A stretch of 64,000 bases of DNA. Origin: an uncultured Bacteroidales bacterium (GTDB lineage Bacteria > Bacteroidota > Bacteroidia > Bacteroidales > Bacteroidaceae). The position numbers were made by a program, and so were the translations under genes. Location: positions 36,310 through 100,309 of the forward strand of contig CADCIP010000005.1 in assembly GCA_902801485.1 (NCBI GenBank), in the 5' to 3' direction. How positions within the stretch are numbered: the stretch's first letter is position 1; the number at the start of each line of letters is the position of its first letter. This document shows positions 52,601 to 60,893 of the stretch, piece by piece. Below the pieces are notes generated by a model, which was given only the letters and a program-made list of their open reading frames with translations, was not told where the DNA came from and made no database searches.

Positions 52601-54191
52601 TAGCAGCAGCAACCTCGTCGCGAAGTTCCTGGTTGTCCTGTACCAAAATGTCGTGGTGCAAGATAGGCTGGAACTTCTCAACAAGTTCTGCAACCTCATC
52701 CTCAGAAACAGGCTCCAGATACCACTCACTGGTACCCTCATCGCTACCATAGATACCAGCTTCACCACCCATGCCATAGGTGCCTCTCCAGAAGCCCATA
52801 TCCAGATCCTTATGAGAATCCTTACCTCTGCTGTGGCCATTCTGGTGAAGGTATCTTTCAACATGACGGGGATCGCTAGCCAAACGGATGTAGAAGATAT
52901 CTCTGAAATCCTGATCCTCGTCATCAATGTCAACGATATCGTTTGCCGCATAGTCGAACATTACGTGACTGATCTTTGTAGGATCATCGGTAAGCAAGAA
53001 GCGGCTTGAGCTCTCTTTGTTGGGATAAGTACCCATACCGACATTCTGCATCAGAATACTGTCGCCTACTTGAGTAAGTTTCCATACGTAGTTAGCCAAA
53101 TCCTCTCTGAGGGTACCGAACATAACATTGCCTGGGAAGTTCTTGTCGTAAGAAGCCAACGCAGCCTTTGTTACGTATGTGCGTTCTGTGTCAATCAGCT
53201 CACCAGACTCTTCGTCACGAATCTCCTTGTCGGTGTAGTAACGCATACGGGTAATAATACGGTAATAACCGTCCTGAGGAATCTTGTAAGGAACCTCGGA
53301 ATTCAGAACTACCTGCCACATAGAATCTATCTCTGCCTTCCATGCATTAACTCCATCCAAATCGGGACAGTCGGGATCTTCTGCGGGATCATAAGCCTCA
53401 TCGAAGAACTTATCCAGGAGATCAGGCAGTTTATCAACTTCAGCCTTGAACTTGCGCCATGTATCCCAATCGGCAAGCTGGCCAAACTCAGTACCCATAT
53501 TTACAGTTTCAGGCTGGTCAACATCATCCAGAATCTGGTTCTCATAACTGTTATAGATACCTTCCAATGCCATATGTATCTGGTCCTTATCAGCTGGAAC
53601 TTCGAGTGACCAGATATAAGCAACCTCATAGCTATAACAAGGTTTGGGAATTAAATACTCAGCCTCGGGATCTTCTACCTCCCAAGTCCAGAATGCACGA
53701 CCGGCATCTTTCCAGCTTTCCTCTGCGTAAGCAGTGTTACAAGAACGGATAGCATACTTGCCTGTTTCCGGATTCAAGTAGAAAAGCTGTCTTTCCCAGT
53801 CCTCACGGTTGTTACCGCCATCCTGACGATAACCTGTTTCCGTGGGGTGTAAAAGTGCCTTGTTATCGGTCAAGGTAGTGTTGGAAAAATGTGATCCGTT
53901 TCCCGGTTCAATTTTCCAAGCAGTATTAAAGAGCCTATCAGCAGCACCAGATGCATCAACCTTTGAGATGGCAAACAGATAGGCTCCATCCTTATCCTCT
54001 GTCAGGTAACCGCTTTGGGTTACATACCACTTTGTCTCGCCTACTTCTGTAACGAGATAGTAAGCACCATCAGCAATTTCTTTCAATGCTGCTTCGTACT
54101 CAGACTGTGGTGGATCCTCTGCAAATAAATTGCTTGGACTGAACATTGTTGTCAGCAACAACGTCAATAGAAATAAGTAACGTTTTCTCAT
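49674..54191 (-). CDS. Giant secreted protein with discoidin domains, paralog 2
   Basis: 1505 residues, signal peptide MRKRYLFLLTLLLTTMFSPS. The same order as paralog 1: an N-terminal YYLVTEV-type region, the first discoidin domain (AVSQLSSPHSDSAEGQNLNN ... DNDPATFWHTDWHGQ), a helical middle, and the second (DAKQLSSNASDEAEGKNLND ... GNPSTFWHSDWHQ). The C-terminal end (AKDVAS-type: PGDVYSIDGKLLKTGATLNN ... GTYILNGVKILVK) is a type IX-like tail without the repeat insertions found in paralog 1. The gene has its own promoter and a strong terminator. Function unknown; carbohydrate binding likely. Confidence 0.75.
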   Translation of the reverse strand: MRKRYLFLLTLLLTTMFSPSNLFAEDPPQSEYEAALKEIADGAYYLVTEVGETKWYVTQSGYLTEDKDGAYLFAISKVDASGAADRLFNTAWKIEPGNGSHFSNTTLTDNKALLHPTETGYRQDGGNNREDWERQLFYLNPETGKYAIRSCNTAYAEESWKDAGRAFWTWEVEDPEAEYLIPKPCYSYEVAYIWSLEVPADKDQIHMALEGIYNSYENQILDDVDQPETVNMGTEFGQLADWDTWRKFKAEVDKLPDLLDKFFDEAYDPAEDPDCPDLDGVNAWKAEIDSMWQVVLNSEVPYKIPQDGYYRIITRMRYYTDKEIRDEESGELIDTERTYVTKAALASYDKNFPGNVMFGTLREDLANYVWKLTQVGDSILMQNVGMGTYPNKESSSRFLLTDDPTKISHVMFDYAANDIVDIDDEDQDFRDIFYIRLASDPRHVERYLHQNGHSRGKDSHKDLDMGFWRGTYGMGGEAGIYGSDEGTSEWYLEPVSEDEVAELVEKFQPILHHDILVQDNQELRDEVAAAIEDSKDIIREDMITAVSQLSSPHSDSAEGQNLNNLIDNDPATFWHTDWHGQTTPISFAEKDCHYLLLSGMEKLEGNCELYLYQRNSGDDHPETVVLVGAEDPEAADEEWVEMATIKVPHTGSAEVNHIPFTIEKAYPYIRFIVTNTVGASYSFRMFWHAAEIQFSTVKDNPSSRYIALGEIATNLEKILNENCAIADEDIQFSDYEKLLQAYELFKGGLVDPTELRNALAKYAKVTEGVVEGTEPGQFASTDVAKAYDKLYAEAKAYEASGKYTPEQIHKYAAMLKAMSKSVAEQVNGVKTGTWYRIMFPTEEMYDKYGFDKSPADKTGLREDQATMWGTFVATAYEVTEEEAAPTEEDPEAVANVTHLETYEKDAVSDASRLFFMADAEIEDKDLSEFRFIERPQEEANYVGLFSEVMENSAVALDLSTTYTRGDALITDAKQLSSNASDEAEGKNLNDLIDGNPSTFWHSDWHQKARVQPYLQVALNEPVSGLIQVGLVRRGNDFGHIVRMYVQGSNDAESWTNIGHFTTPYTSPGETVFSPAIDLGGSYSYLRFTITRRAGNDVEFDPFQEITSASPYDKDGGWTYFHSAEFQLYPLTADKEPVATAKELQNTYNDLNKVVNIYKNPTAENFTAAKQAYSAYQNEFNTSVGKAVLPSGAEKAAPQYAIQNKANGMFIHSTDGNSNDLFLKLTPTFFRYSSPGYERSLLAGTNLNGSATNNLHAGESNRRLCTWTSAEPYSNSALVIREVEAAEPSDFNFNLSIKTGEIYNFTSPVSITNNGDGVAYVGLGQYADTEGVTYLALKKVETIEAGQPAFYILGDTTQYDAEEDPELVKFAMPAEPEFKLVGDTINGFVACMVNQPIGANDIIFDANFATSLGKTGYNLVAPGVLVNMALCPEVDATAEYDFAICLDDPDAVDGIKDVASTIKKISQPGDVYSIDGKLLKTGATLNNLKSLGQGTYILNGVKILVK

Positions 54192-54270
54192 CGCTAAAAA
54201 AAGTTTTAAGGTTTGTAAATATAGTTTGTTTATGTTAGTTTTAGTTAGTTTAAGTTCTATGTATTATTTT

Positions 54271-54279
54271 GCAAAGATA
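54271..54279 (-). promoter_or_regulatory. -7 promoter element of discoidin paralog 2
   Basis: Minus strand TATCTTTGC, 80 bases before the start at 54191. The identical nonamer is used by paralog 1. Confidence 0.55.
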
Positions 54280-54417
54280 AACTATATTTATGTACTTTCT
54301 TGCAAAAAATATACAAAATTTTCCTCTATTAAACGTTTTTTAACATAAATTTGACAAAAAAGCCCAGTTTGCATGTGCAATGTCCGACATCAAGTGTCAA
54401 AAGTCGATTGTCAAATG

Positions 54418-56607
54418 TCAAAAAGGCCTGATTTCCTTAATAAGGTTTCTTCCTTTCCCCCATTTGTCTATCATGAAGAGAACAAAACGGATGTCCACAC
54501 CTATGCAACGCTGCATAGAACTGTTGAAACTGATGTCGCCCGACATTGCTTCCCAGTTGCCATCGAAGGCCAAACCTATCAGCTCGCCCTTGCCGTTAAA
54601 CATTGGACTGCCCGAGTTTCCGCCTGTGATATCGTTATTTGATATGAAGCACAAATGCATATCACCGGTATTCTTATCGGCATACTTGCCCCACTTGCCT
54701 TTTTGCATTAATTGTACAATATCAGCTTCCAACTGGTAGTCTTCTATCTCATTCTGTTTGGCAGCTTTGTCGAGCAGGCTTTGTGCATCCGTATAATACT
54801 GGAAGTGTTTCCCCTGTGCTGTATAGTCCTGGATAAAACCATAAGAGAGTCGCATGGTAAAGTTCGCATCGCTATAATGAGGTGTCTCCTGCTCCATCTC
54901 CAGCAGAGCCTGGGTCAGCAAACGTTCGTTATATTTTATAATGTTACTGTTCTCGCGCTGACTGCCATACAGGAACTGCGAAAAGTCCTGTACTTTATCG
55001 GCATATTGCAACAAGGGATCTCTTTCTCGCAATGTGCTGTCGGCCAACAAGCGGTCCAGGCAAGAGATATCTGTGCAGATGGTATAACGAAAGACGTCAC
55101 GGGCCACAGCAGCACAGTCGCCGTTATATAGAGAATCTATCAAGTTGTAAAACTCGGGCCAGTACTTTTTATCTGTCACCTGTTCGCGATAGTTCTGCAA
55201 GAGGACGGCGGCCGTAGCCTCATCGAGAGCGGCATCATAGTCCTTGAAGAAACGCTGCAGGCTCTCGCGTGTAGCTGCCACCTGAACGGAATCGGCATCC
55301 TGAGGCATGCGGTTCAACTGATCGGCTACACGCAGAATCTCTATGCCACGATTGAATGTCTCGCTAAAGAAACCCTGGGCATAGACATTATCCCTGCGCT
55401 CGGCATAAGCTTTCTCGAGACTCTCGAACATCTTGCCAAAGCGGGCCTTCAGGTCCTCTCTACCGTTATACCAATCCTTGACCTGCTGTTCCAACTGCTG
55501 TTTCTGGGCAATTACATTCAGGTCGGCAATTGCCTTGTTCATACCTATGGAATTCTTCCAGTAATTGCTGCTGCCGGCCCATTTGCTGGAATACTTAATA
55601 GCCACAGCACGGTCGGCATCCATGAATTTCTTCCAAACCTCCTGTTTCTTGCCACGGACCTGAATGGTACTGACATTTTTAGCATTCACACGCTCGTCGA
55701 TACCCCACGAACTGAGGTAACGGCTGGTGCTGCCAGGATAGCCTATGGTCATACAGTAGTCACCGGGCTGATAGCCGTCATGACTTACCTTGGCGTAACG
55801 CTTGGGATGCAAGGGTTTGTTCTTGGGACTGTACTCTGCCGGTTCTCCGTTATCATCGGCATAGATACGGAACACACTGAAGTCGCAAGTCTGACGGGGC
55901 CACATCCAGTTGTCCGTATCGCCTCCGAACTTACCCATTGTTTCCGTTGCCGTAAAGACCAGTCGGATGTCTCTATATACCTTATATATACTAACGTAGA
56001 AAGCATTGCCGCCATAGAAGGCTTTCAGCTGGCAGTTCAGGTTGGGATTCGCTACCTCGTATTCTTTCTCTACTGCGTTGCAGATGCTGTCTATGTGATC
56101 GTTTCGCAATACACGCTCCTCCTGATCAGGGTTAGCACGATAGATACTGTCGAGTGCCGACAAGACACGGGCACTACAGTCCTCTGTCCGCTGCAGGAAA
56201 CGTACGAAGAGACCTTCTACGGGACGCTCCTGTTTATAAGAACGGGCTACAAACCCATTCTTAAGGATGTCATCCTCTGGGGTTGAGAGCTTTTGGATAG
56301 AGCTGTAACCACAGTGGTGATTGGTGAAAACCAGACCATTGGGACTTACCACGACGCCCGAGCAGAAGTCACCGAAATCGACAACTGCATCTTTCAGGCT
56401 CACGCCGTCGGGATTATAGAGTTCCTGTGGCGTGAGTTCCAGACCCAGATTCTTCATCGCTTCCGCAGTCTTCGTGTCTATGTTGTTAAGCATCCACATA
56501 CCTTCATCTGCTTTTGCCTTTTCGACAAAGGCAAAGAGCAGAAAGATTATTGGCAAAATCTTCTTGAATTGAGAATTGAGAATTGAGAATTGAGAATTAT
56601 TTTTCAT
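54418..56607 (-). CDS. dpp7: S46-family dipeptidyl-peptidase (DPP7-like)
   Basis: 729 residues, exported by an N-terminal signal (KKILPIIFLLFAFVEKAKAD). The serine-protease triad shows as FTNHHCGYSSIQ (His), TCDFSVFRIYADDNGEP region (Asp), and NNDITGGNSGSPMFNGKG (Ser). FDGNWEAMSGDI has Gly at the position that sets specificity, which by known P. gingivalis enzymes points to DPP7 (hydrophobic P1), not DPP11 (Arg there). It releases dipeptides in the periplasm or on the surface. The first 15 residues (NNSQFSILNSQFKK) are repeat-derived (GAGAATT units at 56568-56600). Transcribed 19 bp after the helicase. Confidence 0.9.
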   Translation of the reverse strand: MKNNSQFSILNSQFKKILPIIFLLFAFVEKAKADEGMWMLNNIDTKTAEAMKNLGLELTPQELYNPDGVSLKDAVVDFGDFCSGVVVSPNGLVFTNHHCGYSSIQKLSTPEDDILKNGFVARSYKQERPVEGLFVRFLQRTEDCSARVLSALDSIYRANPDQEERVLRNDHIDSICNAVEKEYEVANPNLNCQLKAFYGGNAFYVSIYKVYRDIRLVFTATETMGKFGGDTDNWMWPRQTCDFSVFRIYADDNGEPAEYSPKNKPLHPKRYAKVSHDGYQPGDYCMTIGYPGSTSRYLSSWGIDERVNAKNVSTIQVRGKKQEVWKKFMDADRAVAIKYSSKWAGSSNYWKNSIGMNKAIADLNVIAQKQQLEQQVKDWYNGREDLKARFGKMFESLEKAYAERRDNVYAQGFFSETFNRGIEILRVADQLNRMPQDADSVQVAATRESLQRFFKDYDAALDEATAAVLLQNYREQVTDKKYWPEFYNLIDSLYNGDCAAVARDVFRYTICTDISCLDRLLADSTLRERDPLLQYADKVQDFSQFLYGSQRENSNIIKYNERLLTQALLEMEQETPHYSDANFTMRLSYGFIQDYTAQGKHFQYYTDAQSLLDKAAKQNEIEDYQLEADIVQLMQKGKWGKYADKNTGDMHLCFISNNDITGGNSGSPMFNGKGELIGLAFDGNWEAMSGDISFNSSMQRCIGVDIRFVLFMIDKWGKGRNLIKEIRPF

Positions 56608-56626
56608 TCCTAATTGATAATTAAAG

Positions 56627-58615
56627 TTATTTCTTTTTCGGTCTTCTTCTTGCCCATCCTTCTTCGGGGTGGAGGAACTGCATCCAGTCGGCTTTCTCGA
56701 ATTTCTTGATTTGAGTCGTTTTGGAAGTACGCTCTTTTTTTGCGCCCTTCTTCCGGCCTTCCTTCTTACCTCTTCCCTCTTCCTTCTTACCTCTTACCTC
56801 TTCCTTCTTACCTCTTACCTCTTCCTTCTTACCTCTTACCTCTTCCTTCTTCCTTCCGTCTTTCTTCCGTCTCGCTTCCGTCTCCCCTCCTTGGGAGGGG
56901 CCGGGGGAGGCTTTTGCTTCACTTCTATCCACAACCACACTGCGTCCCTTGATGGTTACGCCGTGTTTCATGGCCTTGATGACGCGGTCGGCATCCTCAT
57001 TCTTCACCTCCACAAAGGCAAAGCTCTTCATAAGGTCGATACGGCCTATCTCCACCTTGTCGCCTTTGACATTGGTGTTAATCAGGCCCATAATCTCACG
57101 CGCGTACATTTTATCTATCTTGCCCACATTCAGGAAAAGACGCGTGTAACCCTCCTCGGGAGTGTGGTCGCTTTTCCTGCGAGAACTCTTTTCGCCCTTT
57201 TCAGAGCCGGAAACGGTCTCTATCTCCGGAGCATTGGCGTAATATTGGAGGAAACGACCGAACTCACGACTCAATACACGCTTGATAAGATCTTCCTTAT
57301 CCAGCCAAGCCCAGCGCTTCTGCACCTCTTCCATAAAGGGAGCTATCTCCTCCTCGTCCACCTCAACACGTTCTATATCATCAATCACATGATAAAGTTG
57401 CTTGCTGCATATCTCGCGAGGCTCAGGCAATGTACCTTTCTCGAACTGCTTCTGAATCACCTTCTCTACCAGACGGATTTTACTCTTCTCCCTCAGGTTG
57501 ATGATACAGAGGCTGGTACCTTTCTTGCCGGCACGACCTGTTCTGCCGCTTCTGTGCGTATAATTCTCCACATCATCAGGCATTCCATAGTTGATAACGT
57601 GTGTCAGGTCGTCCACATCCAATCCGCGGGCTGCCACATCCGTAGCCACCAGCAACTGTGTTCTGTGCTTACGGAACTTCTGCATGGTAAGGTCGCGTTG
57701 CTGCTGGGAGAGGTCGCCATGCAAAGCATCGGCATTATAGCCGTCGCGAATCAGGTTATCAGCCACCTCCTGCGTCTCCATACGTGTGCGACAGAAAACA
57801 ATAGCATAGATACGAGGATAGAAATCCACCAAACGTTTCAAGGCCAAGTACTTATCCTTGGCGTGAACCATGTAATAGATGTGATTAACGTGCTCAGCAC
57901 CTTCGTTACGGCTGCCCACCTGAATCTCGTGTTTTTCCTTCAGGTAGTTCTGGGCAATACGCTCTATCTCCTGACTCATGGTAGCGCTGAAGAGAAGCGT
58001 ACGGTGTTCTTCCGGAACACCTTCCAGGATGGCATCCACCTCTTCCTGGAAACCCATAGAAAGCATCTCGTCTGCCTCATCCAATACCACATACCGAATC
58101 TTTGACAGGCTGGCAGCACCACGCTTCATTAAATCCACCAAGCGGCCAGGGGTAGCCACAATGATATCTACTCCTGCCTTCAGGGCACGAATCTGAGGTT
58201 CTATATTGGCACCTCCATATACAGGAAGGATGGTGAGGTCTGGCAAATATTTGCTAAAACCGGCCATATCATCGGAAATCTGTATGCATAATTCACGTGT
58301 TGGAGAAAGGATAACAACAGACGGAGACCTTCTCCGAACCTTTTGCCCACCGTCGCATAGCTCCCCAATCGCTACGATTCCGCGATTGCCCTCTATGGGG
58401 AGGCTTTTGTCTGAGAGGATATGCAACAATGGCAGACCGTAAGCAGCCGTCTTACCCGTTCCTGTCTGGGCAAGGGCAACTAAATCGGCTGTTTCCTCCT
58501 TGTTCAACAAGAATGGAATCACCGCCTCCTGAACTGGCATGGGATGTTCGTATCCCTGCTCTTCGATAGCTTGTAAGAGCTCTGTTCTGAGCCCTAATTC
58601 GTTAAATGTACTCAT
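56627..58615 (-). CDS. deaD: DEAD-box RNA helicase with long repeat-rich tail
   Basis: About 662 residues from MSTFNELGLRTELLQAIEEQ (start at 58615, as the promoter lies between this and an upstream ATG). Helicase core motifs: ALAQTGTGKTAAYGLP, SPTREL, TPGRL, VLDEADEM, SAT, then HRSGRTGRAGKKGTS. A DbpA-type RNA-binding domain follows (YTRLFLNVGKIDKMYAREIM). The tail is basic and contains about four copies of KKEEVRG (nucleotides 56768-56880 in TTCCTTCTTACCTC repeats), a tandem expansion of an intergenic-type repeat. Probable role: RNA remodelling and ribosome assembly in the cold. The insertion in the core (residues 85-100, NRGIVAIGELCDGGQKVRRR) is also unusual. Confidence 0.9.
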   Translation of the reverse strand: MSTFNELGLRTELLQAIEEQGYEHPMPVQEAVIPFLLNKEETADLVALAQTGTGKTAAYGLPLLHILSDKSLPIEGNRGIVAIGELCDGGQKVRRRSPSVVILSPTRELCIQISDDMAGFSKYLPDLTILPVYGGANIEPQIRALKAGVDIIVATPGRLVDLMKRGAASLSKIRYVVLDEADEMLSMGFQEEVDAILEGVPEEHRTLLFSATMSQEIERIAQNYLKEKHEIQVGSRNEGAEHVNHIYYMVHAKDKYLALKRLVDFYPRIYAIVFCRTRMETQEVADNLIRDGYNADALHGDLSQQQRDLTMQKFRKHRTQLLVATDVAARGLDVDDLTHVINYGMPDDVENYTHRSGRTGRAGKKGTSLCIINLREKSKIRLVEKVIQKQFEKGTLPEPREICSKQLYHVIDDIERVEVDEEEIAPFMEEVQKRWAWLDKEDLIKRVLSREFGRFLQYYANAPEIETVSGSEKGEKSSRRKSDHTPEEGYTRLFLNVGKIDKMYAREIMGLINTNVKGDKVEIGRIDLMKSFAFVEVKNEDADRVIKAMKHGVTIKGRSVVVDRSEAKASPGPSQGGETEARRKKDGRKKEEVRGKKEEVRGKKEEVRGKKEEGRGKKEGRKKGAKKERTSKTTQIKKFEKADWMQFLHPEEGWARRRPKKK
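56755..56880. repeat. Tandem repeat in the helicase tail coding region
   Basis: Repeated TCTTCCTTCTTACCTCTTAC units. Read on the minus strand they give the KKEEVRG repeats. Confidence 0.8.
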
Positions 58616-58623
58616 ATTCGGGC

Positions 58624-58632
58624 GCAAAGTTA
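58624..58632 (-). promoter_or_regulatory. -7 promoter element of the helicase gene, very short leader
   Basis: Minus strand TAACTTTGC, followed after 8 bases by the ATG at 58615. Transcripts would be nearly leaderless. It rules out the upstream ATG at 58654 as start. Confidence 0.6.
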
Positions 58633-58674
58633 CAAAAAATTGAACATTGAGCATTGAACATTGAACATTATTTG

Positions 58675-58683
58675 TAATTTTGT
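58675..58683 (+). promoter_or_regulatory. -7 promoter element of the patatin gene
   Basis: TAATTTTGT, with TTG 18 bases upstream (58654-58656). The ATTGAACATT repeats at 58639-58668 fill the space between the two divergent promoters. Confidence 0.55.
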
Positions 58684-58707
58684 ATCGAATATAAAAGAAG
58701 AATATCC

Positions 58708-59556
58708 ATGAAGAAAGGATTGGTATTAGAAGGAGGTGGCCTGCGCTCGCTTTTCAGCGCAGGTGTTATCGATGTGATGATGGAGAACCAGATTACGTTC
58801 GACGGAATGATCGGCGTCTCTGCCGGAGCCACCTTTGGCAGCAACTACAAATCGGGACAGATAGGCCGAGCACTGCGTTACAATATTGCCCTGAAGGATG
58901 ATCCCAGGTATATCAGTTGGCGTTCGTTCTTTAAGACCGGTGATTTAGTGGGTGCCGAATTCAGCTATCATGTCATGCCCACAGAGCTGGATATCTTCGA
59001 CTACGAAGCCTTCCGCCAGAACCCTATGGAGTTCCATATTGTCTGTACGGATGCAGAAACAGGTGAACCCGTCTATAAGCAGTTGGATATCATGGATTAC
59101 GAGGGACTTGAATGGGTTCGCGCATCAGCCTCGATGCCTATTGTATCAAAGCCTGTTCCCCTGAAAGGAAGGAAACTGCTGGACGGAGGCATTGCCGATT
59201 CTATCCCGCTGAAGCATTTCCAGGAGTTGGGCTATGAGCGTAACATTGTGGTGCTGACCCAACCGAAGGGCTTCTTCAAGAAACGCACCAAGCTGATGCC
59301 ACTCTTCCACTTGACTATGCGCAAATACCCGGCCATCATAAAGGCTATGGGCAGAAGACATTTGATGTATAACGAGCAGCTTCGGTATCTGGCAGAAGAG
59401 GAAAAGAAAGGCAACATACTACTTATCTACCCGGAAGATGCCCTTCCCATTGGCCGCACCGAGTTGAACGAAGAAAAAATGCGGAAGGTTTATCAAATGG
59501 GAAGGAAAACAGCTGAGGAACAGCTGTTGAAAATCAAAGATTTTCTTTCATTTTAA
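58708..59556 (+). CDS. Patatin-like phospholipase
   Basis: 282 residues, cytoplasmic by sequence. Oxyanion motif LVLEGGGLRSLFSAGVIDVM at the start, the nucleophile in GVSAGATFGSNY (GxSxG), and the Asp in LLDGGIADSIPL (DG[GA]). It probably hydrolyses lipids or acyl groups. The C-terminal half (HFQELGYERNIVVLTQPKGF) matches the family often called YjjU-like. Transcribed divergently from the helicase; the kinase gene follows 65 bp later. Confidence 0.9.
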   Translation: MKKGLVLEGGGLRSLFSAGVIDVMMENQITFDGMIGVSAGATFGSNYKSGQIGRALRYNIALKDDPRYISWRSFFKTGDLVGAEFSYHVMPTELDIFDYEAFRQNPMEFHIVCTDAETGEPVYKQLDIMDYEGLEWVRASASMPIVSKPVPLKGRKLLDGGIADSIPLKHFQELGYERNIVVLTQPKGFFKKRTKLMPLFHLTMRKYPAIIKAMGRRHLMYNEQLRYLAEEEKKGNILLIYPEDALPIGRTELNEEKMRKVYQMGRKTAEEQLLKIKDFLSF

Positions 59557-59621
59557 AAGTGTAGAGTTGAGTGTTTAGAGTTTAGAGTCAGTTTTGGAGT
59601 TTAAATTATACAGATGGGGCT

Positions 59622-60542
59622 ATGAATAAAGTAATAGGTATTGGAGAAACCATTTTGGATGTTCTCTTTAAGAACAATCAGCCGGTGGCAGCTGTGCCTG
59701 GCGGCAGCAGTTTTAACAGTATTATCAGTGTAGGCAGGGCAGGTGTTCCATGCGCCTTTGTCGGTTATACAGGAGCTGATATCGTGGGGCAACAGACCAT
59801 CGACTTTATGCAAAAAAATGGCGTATCCACCGAATATTTCAAGGTACTGGAGAAAGAAAAGAGTGCCGTAAGTCTGGCTTTCCTGAACGACAAGGGCGAT
59901 GCCAACTATGTCTTCTACAAACAGCCTCCTTTTACGCCAGAAGGCTGGAAAGCGCCAAGCCTTCAGGCCAACGATGTACTGTTGCTCAGTTCCTACTATG
60001 CTGTCTGCAAAGGTACCCGCCCCATGATAACCCATCTGTTAGCAGAAGCCAACAAGGTGGGAGCCTTTGTTTATTACGATCTGAACTTCCGCCGGAGTCA
60101 TGCCCATGAGTTGGAGACGCTGATGCCAAACATACTGAGTAATTTCAGTCAGAGCAGTATAGTCAGGGGCAGTGCCGATGATTTCGAGATAATGTATGGA
60201 ACACGCAATGCACAAGAGGTTTACCAGAAACATATTCAAACCCATTGTTCCATCTTTATCTGCACGGCAGGAGCAGGGAAAATTGAAGTTTGTACGCCCA
60301 GCAAGAACTACCATTTTCAGGCACCCCTAATAGAAAATGTGGTAAGCACAGTTGGAGCAGGAGACAGTTTCAATGCCGGTTTCTCCTGTGCCCTCATTTG
60401 GATGGGGATTACAAAAGAAATGCTCCCCAACCTATCCGAGAAGCAATGGAAAAAACTTATCGATATCGCCTGCCAGTTTGCCGGCAACGCCTGCCAAAGC
60501 AAGGAAAACTACGTTAACGAGGGGTTTAAACCCCTCTTCTAG
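59622..60542 (+). CDS. PfkB-family carbohydrate kinase
   Basis: 306 residues. N-terminal signature VIGIGETILDVLF, glycine-rich AAVPGGSSFNSIISVGRAG, and the catalytic C-terminal motif VSTVGAGDSFNAGFSCALI with Asp as base. Typical of fructokinase-like sugar kinases; the exact sugar is unknown. The 65 bp upstream contain GTGTAGAGTTGAGTGTTTAG repeats and no clear promoter, so it may share the patatin transcript. Confidence 0.88.
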   Translation: MNKVIGIGETILDVLFKNNQPVAAVPGGSSFNSIISVGRAGVPCAFVGYTGADIVGQQTIDFMQKNGVSTEYFKVLEKEKSAVSLAFLNDKGDANYVFYKQPPFTPEGWKAPSLQANDVLLLSSYYAVCKGTRPMITHLLAEANKVGAFVYYDLNFRRSHAHELETLMPNILSNFSQSSIVRGSADDFEIMYGTRNAQEVYQKHIQTHCSIFICTAGAGKIEVCTPSKNYHFQAPLIENVVSTVGAGDSFNAGFSCALIWMGITKEMLPNLSEKQWKKLIDIACQFAGNACQSKENYVNEGFKPLF

Positions 60543-60670
60543 TTGAGAGATTAGAGATTAGAGATTAGAGTTGAGAGATTAGTTAACGAAGGACGAAGGA
60601 CGAAAGACGAAAGACGAAGGCTTTAATCGGTTATTGGTTATGAGGTTCCCTCTTACATCATACATCTTCA
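60543..60670. repeat. Short-repeat tract after the kinase gene
   Basis: GAGATTAGAGATTAGAGATT (60545-60580) and GACGAAGGACGAAAGACGAA (60590-60620) tandem words. Confidence 0.6.
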
Positions 60671-60845
60671 GCGGTTTTTTAGGCTGAAAGCCGATGTTTT
60701 TCTCTGATGCTGTCTGTGCTTTGCGTGCAAAGCCATGATGGCGTCAGGGCTAGCGTGAAAGCTCGCTTTCAAACGCTAAGCCATGAAGGCAGCATGAGGG
60801 CCGTAGGCTACAGACAGCATCAGAGGGTTTTTCCGGTTTTTGTTT
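60671..60845 (+). repeat. Structured palindromic element D
   Basis: Left end GATGTTTTTC (60693-60702) preceded by a GGCT-GAA-AGCC hairpin and GGTTTTTT. Right end GGGTTTTTCCGGTTTTTG (60825-60842). Outer arms CTCTGATGCTGTCTGT (60702-60717) and its exact complement (60810-60825), 16 of 16. Hairpins GCTTTGC-GT-GCAAAGC (60718-60733) and a 12 bp stem TAGCGTGAAAGC...GCTTTC..ACGCTA (60751-60778). This is the most regular copy. Confidence 0.8.
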
Positions 60846-60893
60846 CTTGTAATAAAGATCTGAAAGATTTCTTGCCGCTAAGCGGCATAGGGG

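Noticed and set aside
56669-58105. 478-residue plus-strand frame opposite the helicase
   Set aside because: Antisense shadow; the helicase motifs on the minus strand are unambiguous.
58616-58654. Longer N-terminus for the helicase
   Set aside because: These codons are repeat and promoter sequence; the core begins at MSTFNELG as in the family.
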